Part shown: in pieces, positions 27,445 to 39,788 of the stretch
Numbering within the stretch: position 1 is the stretch's first letter
How the letters are laid out: every line of letters begins with the position of its first letter
Source: Hyphomonadaceae bacterium
GTDB taxonomy: Bacteria; Pseudomonadota; Alphaproteobacteria; Caulobacterales; Maricaulaceae
Direction of reading: 5' to 3'
NCBI GenBank assembly: GCA_013001295.1
Contig: JABDMW010000046.1
Coordinates: 184,309 to 248,308 of the forward strand
DNA: 64,000 nt
Position numbers and translations under genes: made by a program
The notes under the pieces: model-generated
What the model was told of the DNA's origin: nothing
Seen by the model: the letters and a program-made list of their open reading frames with translations, nothing else
Databases searched by the model: none

Positions 27445-29517
27445 CTAGAGCTTTTCAATCTTGTGAATCGCGTCCGATCTATCGATTAACTGTGGCCGAT
27501 GTGCAACAATTACGCGGGTAATTTGCATGGATTCCAGTACATCGGCGATTTTTTCCTCTGTTTCCGGATCCAGATTGGCTGTTCCCTCGTCCAAAAACAG
27601 AATTTTCGGGTCATGATACAATGCGCGGGCCAGCAATATTCGCTGTTTTTGGCCTCCAGACAGCACGCTACCCATATCGCCAACATGCGAAAGGAAATTC
27701 ATAGGCATATCTGCGATTTCATCGAAAATCTGAGCGTTTCGTGCGGCCTGATAGACTTTTTCCATATCGACTTGGGGATCAAAAAAACTGATATTGTCGG
27801 CGATGGTGCCCGAAAGGAGTTTGTCGTCTTGCATAACGACACCGATTTGCGAGCGCCAATGCCCCATCCCGATATCCGAGAGAGGCTTGCCGTCTATTTC
27901 GATTTTCCCGTCTGTAGGCGGATAAAGCCCTAAAATCAACTTCATCAGCGTTGTTTTACCGCCGCCGCTGACACCAGTGATCGCCACCATACTGCCGGCC
28001 CCGATCTCCATATTCAGATCTTTGAGAACCCAGGGATCATTGTCCGAATACCGAAAACTGACATTCTGGATTGAAATTTTTCCCGCAATCTCTGCGCTTT
28101 GGGATTGTACAAGCGAGAGATTTTCGCCGTCCGCATAGACAATATCGGCCAGCCGGTCGAGATGGAGCCCCAACAACCTGAATTCAATCCCTTTTTGCAA
28201 CAACTGTTTAATCGACTCGGTAAAATGTTGTTGATAGCCCAAAAAAGCAAAAAGCATGCCGACAGAGAATGCGCTGGCGTCGCCCATGATTAATTTGGCA
28301 CCGAGATATACGGCGATGACGATTTGCAGGCCTATGAGCAAAGTCTCGAAAAATTTTTGCGATACCAGAAATTTTCCGTGGGCCGTGCTGGCATTTATCG
28401 TGTCCGCAAATAAGTTGCGCCAGATCGCTTCCCGTGCGGCCTCGCGGCCGAACAGTTTAATGGTTGTAGAGGCGCGTATGCTTTCAATGACATGGCTTTC
28501 TTCGATCGCTTGTGAAACGATCGCTTCCTCTTCGGTGCGGCGCAGGTGCGGATAAAGCACCCAAGTCGCAAGCGCGAGCAGAGCGGTCATCACCAGGACA
28601 ATTGCGCCAAGAAGTGGCGAGTACATGAACAGCACCACGAGCGTCAGTACAGCCATGATCCCGTCGAGAAGAATAGCAACCACGGATTCCGTCAAGGCCT
28701 CCTGTATGGGCCGCACCGAGCCAATCCGGGAGATTAGATCGCCGATATGCCGTTTTTCGAAATATGAAGTTGGCAGCCTGATCAGATGCCTGAAAATATT
28801 GCCCACCATCTGGAAGGTCATCTGGTTGCCATAGACAATTATCGCCCATCCGCGGACCGCTTCTGATACGGCACGAATAATGACAAGACCGCCAAACCCT
28901 AAAAGCAAGGACCAAAGGAGATTGGCATCATTGGGGCCAATAGCCTTGTCAACCACCAACTGCAAGTAAAATGGAGCGGCCAATGCCGCGAACTGTAAAA
29001 TAATCGACAGGGTCAGGGTTTGAAAAATGGCCCGTTTTAACCCGGTCATTTTTTGCCACAGATCTGACAATCTTGGCTTCAGCCTGTTCTCGATCTTATT
29101 GAAATCCGCGGCCGGAGTGAGTTCAAGGACAACACCGGAAAAATGATCGGAAACTTTGGCCATCGACATGATGCGCAGGCCGCGGCCCGGATCAATAAAA
29201 TGAACCTTGCCGTTTTTGACCTGCTTAAGCACGACAAAATGATTCAGGTCCCAGTGCAGAATTGCCGGCGTTTGCAATTTGTGAAGATGCTCCAGATCAA
29301 CGCGCAAGGCGCGGGACGTCAGGTGCAAATCGCTGGCGGTCGCCATGATTTGATTCAGGCTCGCCCCTTTCAACGATATCGCCGCTGTTTTGCGCATGGC
29401 ATTGAGGTCGACATCCTGTCCATGATAGCTGGCAATCATAACGAGACAGGCGAGACCGCATTCCGTCGCTTCGGTTTGCAGAACCGTAGGGAGATACTTG
29501 CGGCCCGGCAGAGTCAT
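27445..29517 (-). CDS. Peptidase C39-containing ABC exporter (bacteriocin/double-glycine peptide type)
   Basis: 690 residues from ATG 29517, which overlaps the stop of the upstream remnant as ATGA; a more distal ATG at 29544 is possible but less family-like. The N-terminal C39 protease has oxyanion Q14, catalytic C20 (TECGLACL), H93 (NHFVVL) and D109 (FIDPGRG), so it looks active. A six-helix transmembrane domain follows. The nucleotide-binding domain has Walker A GVSGGGKTT (Lys 521), signature LSGGQKQR and Walker B KILFLDEGTANLD. Such proteins cut double-glycine leaders and export the core using ATP. The repeat-peptide gene downstream is the obvious cargo. Dedicated lantibiotic or radical-SAM modification enzymes are not encoded nearby. 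Confidence 0.92.
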   Translation of the reverse strand: MTLPGRKYLPTVLQTEATECGLACLVMIASYHGQDVDLNAMRKTAAISLKGASLNQIMATASDLHLTSRALRVDLEHLHKLQTPAILHWDLNHFVVLKQVKNGKVHFIDPGRGLRIMSMAKVSDHFSGVVLELTPAADFNKIENRLKPRLSDLWQKMTGLKRAIFQTLTLSIILQFAALAAPFYLQLVVDKAIGPNDANLLWSLLLGFGGLVIIRAVSEAVRGWAIIVYGNQMTFQMVGNIFRHLIRLPTSYFEKRHIGDLISRIGSVRPIQEALTESVVAILLDGIMAVLTLVVLFMYSPLLGAIVLVMTALLALATWVLYPHLRRTEEEAIVSQAIEESHVIESIRASTTIKLFGREAAREAIWRNLFADTINASTAHGKFLVSQKFFETLLIGLQIVIAVYLGAKLIMGDASAFSVGMLFAFLGYQQHFTESIKQLLQKGIEFRLLGLHLDRLADIVYADGENLSLVQSQSAEIAGKISIQNVSFRYSDNDPWVLKDLNMEIGAGSMVAITGVSGGGKTTLMKLILGLYPPTDGKIEIDGKPLSDIGMGHWRSQIGVVMQDDKLLSGTIADNISFFDPQVDMEKVYQAARNAQIFDEIADMPMNFLSHVGDMGSVLSGGQKQRILLARALYHDPKILFLDEGTANLDPETEEKIADVLESMQITRVIVAHRPQLIDRSDAIHKIEKL

Positions 29518-29729
29518 GTTGAAGATCCGATCGCCCATTTCCATATCGGGGTCGCAGTGCCATCAATATTTATTGTACCGAAGAGGCCAAAACAGACGAT
29601 GCCGGCGAAAATCAACGCGAGCAGTCCCGTGATGATCCATGTGCTGATCGGACCCGCCAGTATAACCTCGCCAAAAAGCGCCCGGGTGCGGTGTTTTACC
29701 GCTTCTTCGCGAAACAAATCATCGGTCAT
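29514..29729 (-). pseudogene. Truncated HlyD-type adaptor: N-terminal anchor only
   Basis: 71 codons. The first 60 match the start of HlyD/CvaA adaptors that partner C39 exporters: FREEAVKHRTRALFGEVILAGP, shown here only in part, then one membrane helix (about 31-52) and a GTxxxDGTATP turn. The reading frame then continues for ten unrelated residues and stops at the exporter start. The coiled-coil and beta-barrel portions that reach the outer membrane are missing, as if deleted at about 29550. The stop TGA overlaps the exporter ATG (ATGA), so the remnant may still be translated and coupled to the exporter. It could be a simple pseudogene or a retained small membrane subunit. Confidence 0.75.
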
Positions 29730-29868
29730 GTGAAAACAGTAAGGAATTCAGGTGATTTGCCAATATGAAAATAAAATCTGATCCAAAGGATTCATATTTA
29801 CAGCCTTCACGCCCATGTGATGTAACTGTGTCTGGAAATATGGAGGCGGGCCCGATAAAAGCCAATTC

Positions 29869-30618
29869 ATGAAAAATATTTCCTTGGTACTCGTCCCTTC
29901 AGCATTCTTTTTGGCCGGCGCCTTCGCATTGGCGGCTCCCCAGGCAGTCCTCGCGGCACAAGTGTCCACCTTGGAAATTAGCCAAAAAAATATTGCGCTC
30001 ACTTATCCGAAAACCGTCGTGGAGCTATTTACCTCGCAAGGGTGCTCGTCTTGTCCTCCGAGCAACAAATTGGTGCGCGATATTGCCGACACGGATGGTC
30101 TTTTGGCCTTGTCTTATTCGGTTGATTATTGGGATTATCTGGGGTGGAAAGATACGCATGGCAGCCCGACTTTTTCCGAGCGCCAACGAGACTACGGCAA
30201 AAGGCAATTTCAGGGCCAAGTCTATACGCCCCAAATTATTCTCAATGGCGAAACCCATGCCGCACGTTTCAAATCGGATCAAATAACCCAGCACAAATTG
30301 ACTGAAGATAAATCAGGTCTGGTTCTGCACCGCAACAATGCCGGGTTAAACGTCAAAGCAAAGGGGCTTGCGGGCACGCTAATTGAAGTCAGATACACTG
30401 CGGGCACTCAATCTGTTCCGGTGGCCAGAGGCGAGAACCGCGGCCGTACCATCACGCTGGCCAATGTGGTCACGTCGGTAAAAACACTTGGCGAATGTGA
30501 TGAAAACAAAGTGTTTGAAACAGTTGTGCCGCCGCCGTCTGACGGCGAAGGACTGGCAATATTGATGCAAGACGGGAAGGGCGGACCGATCATTACGGCA
30601 GCCAATTACACGCCTTGA
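29869..30618 (+). CDS. DUF1223 family secreted thioredoxin-like protein
   Basis: 249 residues. A signal peptide is obvious (KNISLVLVPSAFFLAGAFAL, then AAPQAVLAAQ). The DUF1223 hallmark VVELFTSQGCSSCPPSN follows, with cysteines C59 and C62 as a CxxC redox pair. A YSVDYWDYLGWKD segment and YTPQIILNGE complete the thioredoxin-like fold. It is widespread in alphaproteobacteria with unknown physiological role; a periplasmic thiol function is inferred from the CxxC. It is divergent from the exporter remnant, and nothing ties it to the peptide system except position. Confidence 0.9.
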   Translation: MKNISLVLVPSAFFLAGAFALAAPQAVLAAQVSTLEISQKNIALTYPKTVVELFTSQGCSSCPPSNKLVRDIADTDGLLALSYSVDYWDYLGWKDTHGSPTFSERQRDYGKRQFQGQVYTPQIILNGETHAARFKSDQITQHKLTEDKSGLVLHRNNAGLNVKAKGLAGTLIEVRYTAGTQSVPVARGENRGRTITLANVVTSVKTLGECDENKVFETVVPPPSDGEGLAILMQDGKGGPIITAANYTP

Positions 30619-30635
30619 CCCTCCAGAAACATTAA

Positions 30636-30666
30636 AGCCCTGTCTTTTGTGGGAAAAGACAGGGCT
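30636..30666. terminator. Long hairpin after DUF1223 gene
   Basis: AGCCCTGTCTTTT (30636-30648) and AAAAGACAGGGCT (30654-30666) form a perfect 13-bp stem with a 5-nt loop. No T-run follows on the plus strand, so termination efficiency is uncertain. Confidence 0.55.
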
Positions 30667-33452
<2,786 letters not shown>

Positions 33453-33558
33453 GACCCGGACCAACCCATGACGACAAGATCGAAAAATTTATCTTTTGCA
33501 CTTGGTAGACGGAATGGCTTGCGGTTATACCACATGTTTAATGTGAAAGTTGCCCTGA

Positions 33559-34125
33559 ATGAGTAAAGCGCCTTCAAAAGAAAAGAAGTCCAAGAAGACA
33601 AAACCGACAAAAAATCGGTTTCAACAGATCTCTGATGCTGCAAACTTATATGGCGAGCGCAGCTTCAATAATTATGCACAAATCCGATCTGTTGCCGAGC
33701 AGGTCAGAGACGGACTTTGTGAATATCTGGACAGTGAAAGAAAGTGTGTTTTTCTTGTCCCGCCGCAAGGCGCATTCGTTTCCCAAAACTATGGGTCCGC
33801 TGCGTTTTCGGCGACCGGCAAAGGATTTTTACCACTAGAGCCAATCAGCTTTGGTCTGGCAGTGCGCGTCTCCGAATCCGGTGATTTTATGCGCATGGTT
33901 CTGCACTGCCGAAAAGAGGGTGATCATCTCTATATGCAGGTCGAAGAAGACAGGACTTATGACTTTGACCTTCCCTTGAACGAGACTGAATTAAACGCTT
34001 GCCTTGAGGGTTTGTTTCAATATTTATTGCACTGGTTTAAAGACCGGGTCGAACGCTATGATCACGGCAATTACGGCAGCTCGGATATTGGTTTTGATAT
34101 CCAGCGCGTCAATGTAGAAAACTAG
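33559..34125 (+). CDS. Hypothetical protein with Lys-rich N-terminus
   Basis: 188 residues; I do not recognise the family. The first 20 residues are very Lys-rich, followed by a mixed alpha/beta soluble domain (NYAQIRSVAEQVRDGL, FLVPPQGAFVSQNYG, MRMVLHCRKEGDHLY). No signal peptide or membrane helix is visible, so it is probably cytoplasmic. It lies between gyrB and the antiporter gene on the same strand, 22 bp before the latter, so co-transcription with it is likely. Start-site support is weak because no clear ribosome site precedes the ATG. Confidence 0.65.
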   Translation: MSKAPSKEKKSKKTKPTKNRFQQISDAANLYGERSFNNYAQIRSVAEQVRDGLCEYLDSERKCVFLVPPQGAFVSQNYGSAAFSATGKGFLPLEPISFGLAVRVSESGDFMRMVLHCRKEGDHLYMQVEEDRTYDFDLPLNETELNACLEGLFQYLLHWFKDRVERYDHGNYGSSDIGFDIQRVNVEN

Positions 34126-34147
34126 AGACAACGCAAGGGGGAAGTCA

Positions 34148-36118
34148 TTGTCTGAGGTTGTTCATCACGTCACCAACATGTTGCCGGTCAAAATCGCGTT
34201 GATCGGAGTTTTGGGAATAGGGGCGCAGTGGCTGGCTTGGCGCTTGCAACGTCCCGCAATCGTTCTGATGGCCATTGCAGGTTTACTGTTTGGCCCGTTT
34301 TTGTCCTGGATACTAACGCTTCCATTCGTTGATGGCTCCGACGGGCTCCGATCCGTGGTCGAAGCCATGCATTTGAATCCTGAAAAAGATTTTGGCGATT
34401 TATATCGTCCCATGGTTGGAATTGCGGTTGCGATTATCTTGTTTGAAGGTGGGCTGAACCTGCGATTTAAAGATTTAAGGGATGCCAGTCATGCTGTGAC
34501 GCGTATGGTCGTAGTGGCGGCGCCTATTGCCTGGGCGCTGGGCGCTGCGGCAGCTCATTATATTGTCGGATTGCAATGGGATATTGCCATTATGGTTGGC
34601 GGATTGTTTGTCGTGACCGGCCCGACTGTGATCATTCCCCTGCTCAGGCAGGCCCATCTCCCGGGCCGCACTGCGGCGGTTCTGAAATGGGAAGGCATTG
34701 TCAACGACCCGCTGGGCGCACTGTTTGCGGTTGGTGGATACGAATTGATCAGGTTCAGAATGATGGGCGAAAACCTTGAATTTGCCATGATCAAACTTGT
34801 GACCGCTGCTGTAATCGGCGCCCTGTTCGGCGTTTTATCGGGCTGGGCGCTCGCGTGGGCGTTCCGACGCGGACACGTACCAGAATATTTAAAGGCACCA
34901 GTCGTCCTCATTTGGGTCCTGTTTATCTATGTAATGGCCAACGAAGTTGCCGAAGAAACCGGACTGTTGGCAGTTACCACGCTCGGGATCGCCATGGCCA
35001 ATTCCAAATTCGCGTCCATGCAAGAAATGCGCAGATTTAAAGAAAACATAGCAGTTCTATTGGTATCCGGCATTTTCGTCGTTCTGACAGCCACTTTGAC
35101 GCCAGAGGTTTTACAAATGTTCGACTGGCGCGTCTTCGGGTTTGTTCTCGCGATGATGTTCGTTGTACGGCCCATTGCGGTGGTCGTATCGACCATCTGG
35201 TCAGGACTGAATTGGCGGGAAACATTGCTCGTGAGCTGGATCGCGCCGCGCGGTGTAGTTGCCGTGTCTGTTGCCGGTCTATTTGCCAGTGAATTGCAAG
35301 AAATTGGACGTCCGGATGGGGCAATCTTTGTCCCGCTTGCTTTCGCACTTGTGTTTGCAACGGTGCTGTCGTCAGGATTTACCATTACACCGCTTACCCG
35401 GTGGCTTGGGTTGGCCAAAGAGGAAGAAACCGAAGGTGTGCTGATCGTGGGGGCGAACCCCTGGTCATTGGGTCTCGCCAAAGCTTTGAAAGATATGGAT
35501 ATCCCGGTTCTGGTCGCCGATACCAATTGGCGGAGGCTCCGGGGCGCCCGTCTTGAGGGACACAATGTGTTCTACGGAGAAGTTCTGTCTGAAAACGCCG
35601 ACCACCGCTTGGACCACTCCGCCTTCGATCACTTGATCGCAGCGACACCTAATGATGCGTACAATGCGCTTGTGTGCGTCGAGTTCGCGCCTGAACTAGG
35701 GCGTCACCGCGTTTTTCAGGTCGCCGGTACCGAACAAGAGGAGTCCGATCCCACGGCTATTACATTCACGGCCCGTGGTCGTACGCTTTCAACGCACGGA
35801 CGTTCATTTGATGCCCTGACCCGCGATTGGTGGAGTGGCTGGCGATTCCGTTCAACCACTTTGTCGGACACATATTCCTATGATGATTTTATCCGCGACC
35901 GCGGGGAGAATATCGATGTTCTTGTTGCCAAGCGTCCTGATGGCACGCTTGATTTCCTCAATCCTGAGCAAAAATCAAAAGCGGAAGGGTCAACCTTGCT
36001 GAGCTTCGGTCCGGTAGCTAAGGAAGAGGCAGAACGGGGGACGGGCGCCAGCGCCGCTGCGCCGGTAACCAGTGATGGATCTGCGCCCATGGGGTCAAAG
36101 GGTCCGCTGCCAAGCTAG
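34148..36118 (+). CDS. CPA1-type cation:proton antiporter with RCK/TrkA-N domain
   Basis: 656 residues. About twelve hydrophobic segments occupy residues 1 to 415, with the CPA motifs ILFEGGLNL, GPTVIIPLLR and EGIVNDPLGALFAV (the ND pair characteristic of Na+/H+ or K+/H+ exchange). A Rossmann-like RCK_N domain follows (GVLIVGANPWSLGLAKAL), suggesting regulation by nucleotide. The start is TTG at 34148 with AAGGGGGA just upstream; no ATG fits better. It mediates cation efflux and pH homeostasis in the inner membrane. Ion specificity cannot be read from sequence. Confidence 0.9.
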   Translation: MSEVVHHVTNMLPVKIALIGVLGIGAQWLAWRLQRPAIVLMAIAGLLFGPFLSWILTLPFVDGSDGLRSVVEAMHLNPEKDFGDLYRPMVGIAVAIILFEGGLNLRFKDLRDASHAVTRMVVVAAPIAWALGAAAAHYIVGLQWDIAIMVGGLFVVTGPTVIIPLLRQAHLPGRTAAVLKWEGIVNDPLGALFAVGGYELIRFRMMGENLEFAMIKLVTAAVIGALFGVLSGWALAWAFRRGHVPEYLKAPVVLIWVLFIYVMANEVAEETGLLAVTTLGIAMANSKFASMQEMRRFKENIAVLLVSGIFVVLTATLTPEVLQMFDWRVFGFVLAMMFVVRPIAVVVSTIWSGLNWRETLLVSWIAPRGVVAVSVAGLFASELQEIGRPDGAIFVPLAFALVFATVLSSGFTITPLTRWLGLAKEEETEGVLIVGANPWSLGLAKALKDMDIPVLVADTNWRRLRGARLEGHNVFYGEVLSENADHRLDHSAFDHLIAATPNDAYNALVCVEFAPELGRHRVFQVAGTEQEESDPTAITFTARGRTLSTHGRSFDALTRDWWSGWRFRSTTLSDTYSYDDFIRDRGENIDVLVAKRPDGTLDFLNPEQKSKAEGSTLLSFGPVAKEEAERGTGASAAAPVTSDGSAPMGSKGPLPS

Positions 36119-36119
36119 T

Positions 36120-37313
36120 TTAAAGAACCGCCAGAATTGCGTCGGCCAAGCCGTCAATCATTTCAGCGCGTGCGCCGGCAATATTGATCCGCCCGGAATT
36201 CAGTAAGTAAACTGAATGTTCAGAGCGCAATTTTTCTGCTTGCTCGGGGGATACGGGTAGCAAGGAAAACATACCTTTTTGTGAGGCAATGGCGTTCGCC
36301 ATTTGCTCGGCACCTTGAACGCTTAAGGCTTCTGCAAGCGACTGCCGAAGTCCTGACATTCGCAGGCGCATGGTTTCCAACTCTGAAAGCCAATCGGCTT
36401 TTAAGTCCGGCGTCGATAAAATTTTGGCAACAAGCGCCGCCCCATGATCCGGCGGCATGGAAATCATCCGTCGCATAATTAAACCAATTTGAGACCGGCA
36501 TAAATCCGCCTCCTCGGGTGTTCTGGCGATGGCTGCAACCATTCCGGTGCGCTCGCGGTAAAGCCCGAAATTTTTTGAACACGATGTTGCTAAAACAAGT
36601 TCTGGACACTTATCCACGAGCAGGCGAAGACCGAATGTGTCTGCATCGAGCCCGTCCCCGAGTCCGGTATAGGCCAGGTCAACAAACGGCATCAGGGATT
36701 TTTCTATCAGAAGATCTGCGATGATGCGCCACTGGTCCTGGCTCAAATCTGCTCCGGTCGGATTGTGACAACATCCATGCAGGACAACGACATCACCCGG
36801 TTTTGCCTCATTGCGCAGTGTTGCGCACATGTCGTCAAAATCGATAGTTTGCGTTTCTTTATTATAGTAGGGGTAGGGCTTTACGGGAAGACCGGTTGAT
36901 CCGATCAAGGGTGTATGATTTGCCCAGGTCGGCGTACTGACCCAGACGGTCGTACCCGGATTGGCCATTTTGATCAATTCTGTTCCAAGCCGAAGAGCAC
37001 CGCTGCCGCCGGCAGATTGTGCAACGGCCAGACGACCCGAGGTCAATATTTCTGCACCGTCTCCAAATGTCAGTTCAGAAAACAGGCGATTAAACTCAGG
37101 ATTTCCGTGAATGCCGATATATTTTTTACTGTCTTCTTCATCGAACCACAGACGCTCTGCCTTTTTAACAGCCCGCATGACCGGCGTCGCGCCAACTTCG
37201 TCCTGGTAAATGCCAACGCCCAAATCAATTTTTTTCGGGCTCGTGTCCGCGGCTGCAATCTTGATCATTTCGACAATTGCATCGGGGGCGGTTTTATTCA
37301 GAGTTTCAAACAT
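36120..37313 (-). CDS. Aromatic/aspartate aminotransferase (class I, AspC/TyrB-like)
   Basis: 397 residues, the typical length of the AspC/TyrB subgroup. Characteristic motifs are IDLGVGIYQDE near the N-terminus, the PLP-contacting HGCCHNPTGADL, FVDLAYTGLGDG and the PLP-lysine segment SCSKNFGLYRERTG. It should transfer the amino group between aromatic amino acids or aspartate and 2-oxoglutarate in the cytoplasm. Convergent with the antiporter gene, with stops 2 bp apart. The pterin dehydratase gene about 2 kb away hints at aromatic amino acid metabolism in the region, but they are not an operon. Confidence 0.92.
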   Translation of the reverse strand: MFETLNKTAPDAIVEMIKIAAADTSPKKIDLGVGIYQDEVGATPVMRAVKKAERLWFDEEDSKKYIGIHGNPEFNRLFSELTFGDGAEILTSGRLAVAQSAGGSGALRLGTELIKMANPGTTVWVSTPTWANHTPLIGSTGLPVKPYPYYNKETQTIDFDDMCATLRNEAKPGDVVVLHGCCHNPTGADLSQDQWRIIADLLIEKSLMPFVDLAYTGLGDGLDADTFGLRLLVDKCPELVLATSCSKNFGLYRERTGMVAAIARTPEEADLCRSQIGLIMRRMISMPPDHGAALVAKILSTPDLKADWLSELETMRLRMSGLRQSLAEALSVQGAEQMANAIASQKGMFSLLPVSPEQAEKLRSEHSVYLLNSGRINIAGARAEMIDGLADAILAVL

Positions 37314-37476
37314 TGCAGGGCTCTCGCTGGATTAAAACCAGACCTCGCTAACCCATTCCAGCCCGAATGAAAAGACCTCAAATCGACACATGTAAAATTT
37401 GTCCGGATTTTCTTCTTTGCAAGCGACAATGCACCCCTTATGGTCTGCCGAAATTCATACTCGAGGGGATATTTTC

Positions 37477-38973
37477 GTGGAAGCATTCAATCAAATTTTG
37501 ATCACAATTTCGGACATCCTCTGGGGGTCGTTAAACTCCCTGTTTGGACTTAGCATCCCTGCTTTAGGGGATTTGCCGATCCTCGCGATATTATTGCTGG
37601 GGACAGGGTTTTATCTGACGGTACTTTTACGGTTTATGCCGATTTACCGCATTCCGGCCGCATTTGGTATGTTGTGGAAGGGCCGGAAAGCCGGCGCCGG
37701 TGAAGAAGGACAAATCACGCCCTTTGCGGCGCTGATGACTGCTCTCTCGTCCACGGTCGGTACCGGTAATCTGGCAGGCGTGGCGACAGCAATCACGCTA
37801 GGCGGCCCTGGCGCGATATTCTGGATGTGGATGACGGCTCTTGTCGGCATGGCCACGAAATATGCGGAAAGCCTGTTGGCGGTACGCTACCGCGAAGTGG
37901 ATGAAAACGGAAACTTCAAAGGCGGACCTATGTATTACATTAAAAACGGTCTGGGCCCGAAATGGAAATGGTTGGCGGTTTTGTTCTCCCTGGGTGCGCT
38001 CGCTTCCGCCGCATTTGCCGGCAATATGGTGCAAGCCAACGGCATTGCCGAGGTGGTCAATGAAAACTTTGGTGCGCCGAATATGGCGACCGGATTTATT
38101 ATTGCGGCCATGGCCTTTGCCGTGATCATCGGCGGCATTAAAAGTATTGGCGCCTTCGCATCGAAACTCGTTCCGTTTATGGCCTTCAGTTATATCGCCG
38201 CAGCGGTTGTCGTTCTGATTATGAATGCATCCGGGATTCCTGACGCATTTAGACTGATCTTCCACGATGCGTTTAATGGCCATGCAGCCGTCGGTGGTTT
38301 CTCCGGCGCTGTGATCGCTCAGGCCATCCGCTTTGGTATTGCGCGCGGTCTTTTCTCGAACGAGGCGGGGCAAGGTTCAGCCCCGATCGCTCACGCGGCC
38401 GCAAAAACCAAAGACCCGGTACAACAGGGTACCATTGCCATGCTCGGCACGTTTATCGATACCATCGTCATTTGTACGATGACTGCTTTGGTGATCTTGA
38501 CTGTGAGCGGTAATTTTGTCGGCGTCGACGCCAACGGGGTTGAACATGCCGTGAATCACGCCTGGCAGTCAAACCTTGAGGGAGCACGGATCACGTCTGC
38601 CGCCTTTGAGGCCGGCATACCGGGCGGGAAATGGATCATTACATTTGCATTGATGGTCTTTGCCTTCACGACCATCCTCGGCTGGTCTTACTATGGCGAG
38701 CGGGCAATTTCATACTTGATCGGCGAAAACGCTGTATTTCCGTTCCGTATTGTCTGGTGTATTTTCACCTTTGGCGGCGCGATTTTGAGCGTGAAAGCGG
38801 TTTGGACATTGGGCGATATCGGCAATGCACTCATGGCAGCTCCAAATCTGGTGGCGGTGCTTCTGTTGTCGGGTGTCGTGGCTTCCATGACCCGCGGCGG
38901 CGAATATCACCGCAAAATCCAGCCACATGATGACAGTGCCCATGCCAAGGGTCTGCATGACGTCGATGCATAA
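37477..38973 (+). CDS. Alanine/glycine:cation symporter (AGCS family)
   Basis: 498 residues from GTG 37477, preceded by GAGGGGA at a good distance; the longer frame from 37399 has no ribosome site. Family motifs are GTGFYLTVLLRF, FAALMTALSSTVGTGNLAGVATAI, GPGAIFWMWMTALVGMATKYAES and GLFSNEAGQGSAPIAHAAAKT. About eleven membrane helices are present. Sodium- or proton-coupled uptake of alanine or glycine is expected. A strong terminator follows. It is divergent from the aminotransferase gene, with 163 bp between the starts. Confidence 0.93.
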   Translation: MEAFNQILITISDILWGSLNSLFGLSIPALGDLPILAILLLGTGFYLTVLLRFMPIYRIPAAFGMLWKGRKAGAGEEGQITPFAALMTALSSTVGTGNLAGVATAITLGGPGAIFWMWMTALVGMATKYAESLLAVRYREVDENGNFKGGPMYYIKNGLGPKWKWLAVLFSLGALASAAFAGNMVQANGIAEVVNENFGAPNMATGFIIAAMAFAVIIGGIKSIGAFASKLVPFMAFSYIAAAVVVLIMNASGIPDAFRLIFHDAFNGHAAVGGFSGAVIAQAIRFGIARGLFSNEAGQGSAPIAHAAAKTKDPVQQGTIAMLGTFIDTIVICTMTALVILTVSGNFVGVDANGVEHAVNHAWQSNLEGARITSAAFEAGIPGGKWIITFALMVFAFTTILGWSYYGERAISYLIGENAVFPFRIVWCIFTFGGAILSVKAVWTLGDIGNALMAAPNLVAVLLLSGVVASMTRGGEYHRKIQPHDDSAHAKGLHDVDA

Positions 38974-38996
38974 TTTAAGGCCGACAGATTGAATAC

Positions 38997-39021
38997 AAAG
39001 CCCCCGCAAGGGGGCTTTTTT
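38997..39021 (+). terminator. Rho-independent terminator of the AGCS symporter gene
   Basis: AAAGCCCCC, GCAA loop, GGGGGCTTT and T-run; it overlaps the 3' end of the convergent VanZ gene. Confidence 0.92.
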
Positions 39022-39409
39022 ATGGTCGGAGTTTGGTGACGAATTTCCAGAACAGAAGGGCTGTAAACGCGCCGGCTATATTGGTTGCGGCGTCAAACAC
39101 ATCTGCTGTTCGCCCCCTGTCCGTAATGCCTTGGCCGATTTCGATCAAGCCGCCAAACAGTCCGAGCCCGGCGACAACCCAGATCGGTGAGATGCGGGGA
39201 AGGGCAGGGAGCGCGAAAACGGTCAGCGCGCCATATGCGATAAAGTGCACAACTTTATCCAAATGAGGAATGCTTTGCTGCGCATTTGAGACGCTCAACG
39301 ATTGCTGTGCGATAATCGCCGCCAATACAATAGCGATCAGTTGACATACAAGTCGGACCCGGGGTGTGTAACGCACATACACGAGAAACGGTGTTTTTGC
39401 AGCGGGCAT
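39020..39409 (-). CDS. VanZ-like family membrane protein
   Basis: 129 residues with four predicted membrane helices. The VanZ-like pattern is visible: IPHLDKVVHFIAYGALTVFAL, then a GGLIEIGQGITDRGRTADVFDAATNIAGA segment (quoted in part elsewhere by family descriptions) carrying the conserved E/Q-x-x-x-x-R-x-x-x-D-x-x-x-N pattern. The molecular role of such short VanZ-like proteins is not established. Single gene, convergent with the AGCS symporter. Confidence 0.8.
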   Translation of the reverse strand: MPAAKTPFLVYVRYTPRVRLVCQLIAIVLAAIIAQQSLSVSNAQQSIPHLDKVVHFIAYGALTVFALPALPRISPIWVVAGLGLFGGLIEIGQGITDRGRTADVFDAATNIAGAFTALLFWKFVTKLRP

Positions 39410-39512
39410 TTGAGCTGGTTTCCTTTAGAATAAACCGGATTCGGTTTGTACTTACGTCTAATTGTGGCATGTTTAAGTTCAAGGCAAATACAAAATCAAA
39501 AGTGAGCGAAAC

Positions 39513-39785
39513 ATGAATGTATTAAATCCCAAAGAGGCAGTGGAAGACTTGCCCGGATGGACGGGTGGCGATGATTTCATCACCAAGGTGTTCAAATTTG
39601 ATGATTTCGCCGGGGCTTTCGGCTTTATGAGTGAGATCGCTGTCGTCGCCGAAGGTATGAACCATCATCCTGAATGGTTTAATGTCTACAACCGGGTCGA
39701 TGTCACCCTGACCACCCATGATGCCGGCGGTGTGACCGAGAAAGACGTGACCCTGGCCAAACGCATGGAAGCCGCTGCACGCTAG
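39513..39785 (+). CDS. 4a-hydroxytetrahydrobiopterin dehydratase (pterin-4-alpha-carbinolamine dehydratase)
   Basis: 90 residues, the normal size. The active-site block is [21 protein letters not shown] with the His-His-Pro motif, and [13 protein letters not shown] follows. It dehydrates 4a-hydroxytetrahydrobiopterin, recycling the cofactor of aromatic amino acid hydroxylases; some homologues have coactivator roles. Three base pairs separate it from gluQ downstream, so they are co-transcribed. No phenylalanine hydroxylase gene is visible in the window. Confidence 0.94.
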   Translation: MNVLNPKEAVEDLPGWTGGDDFITKVFKFDDFAGAFGFMSEIAVVAEGMNHHPEWFNVYNRVDVTLTTHDAGGVTEKDVTLAKRMEAAAR

Positions 39786-39788
39786 TCC

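Noticed and set aside
29748..29871. A short minus-strand frame (about 41 codons) before the adaptor remnant, considered as a second peptide precursor
   Set aside because: No double-glycine leader, no ribosome site, and it overlaps the start of the DUF1223 gene.
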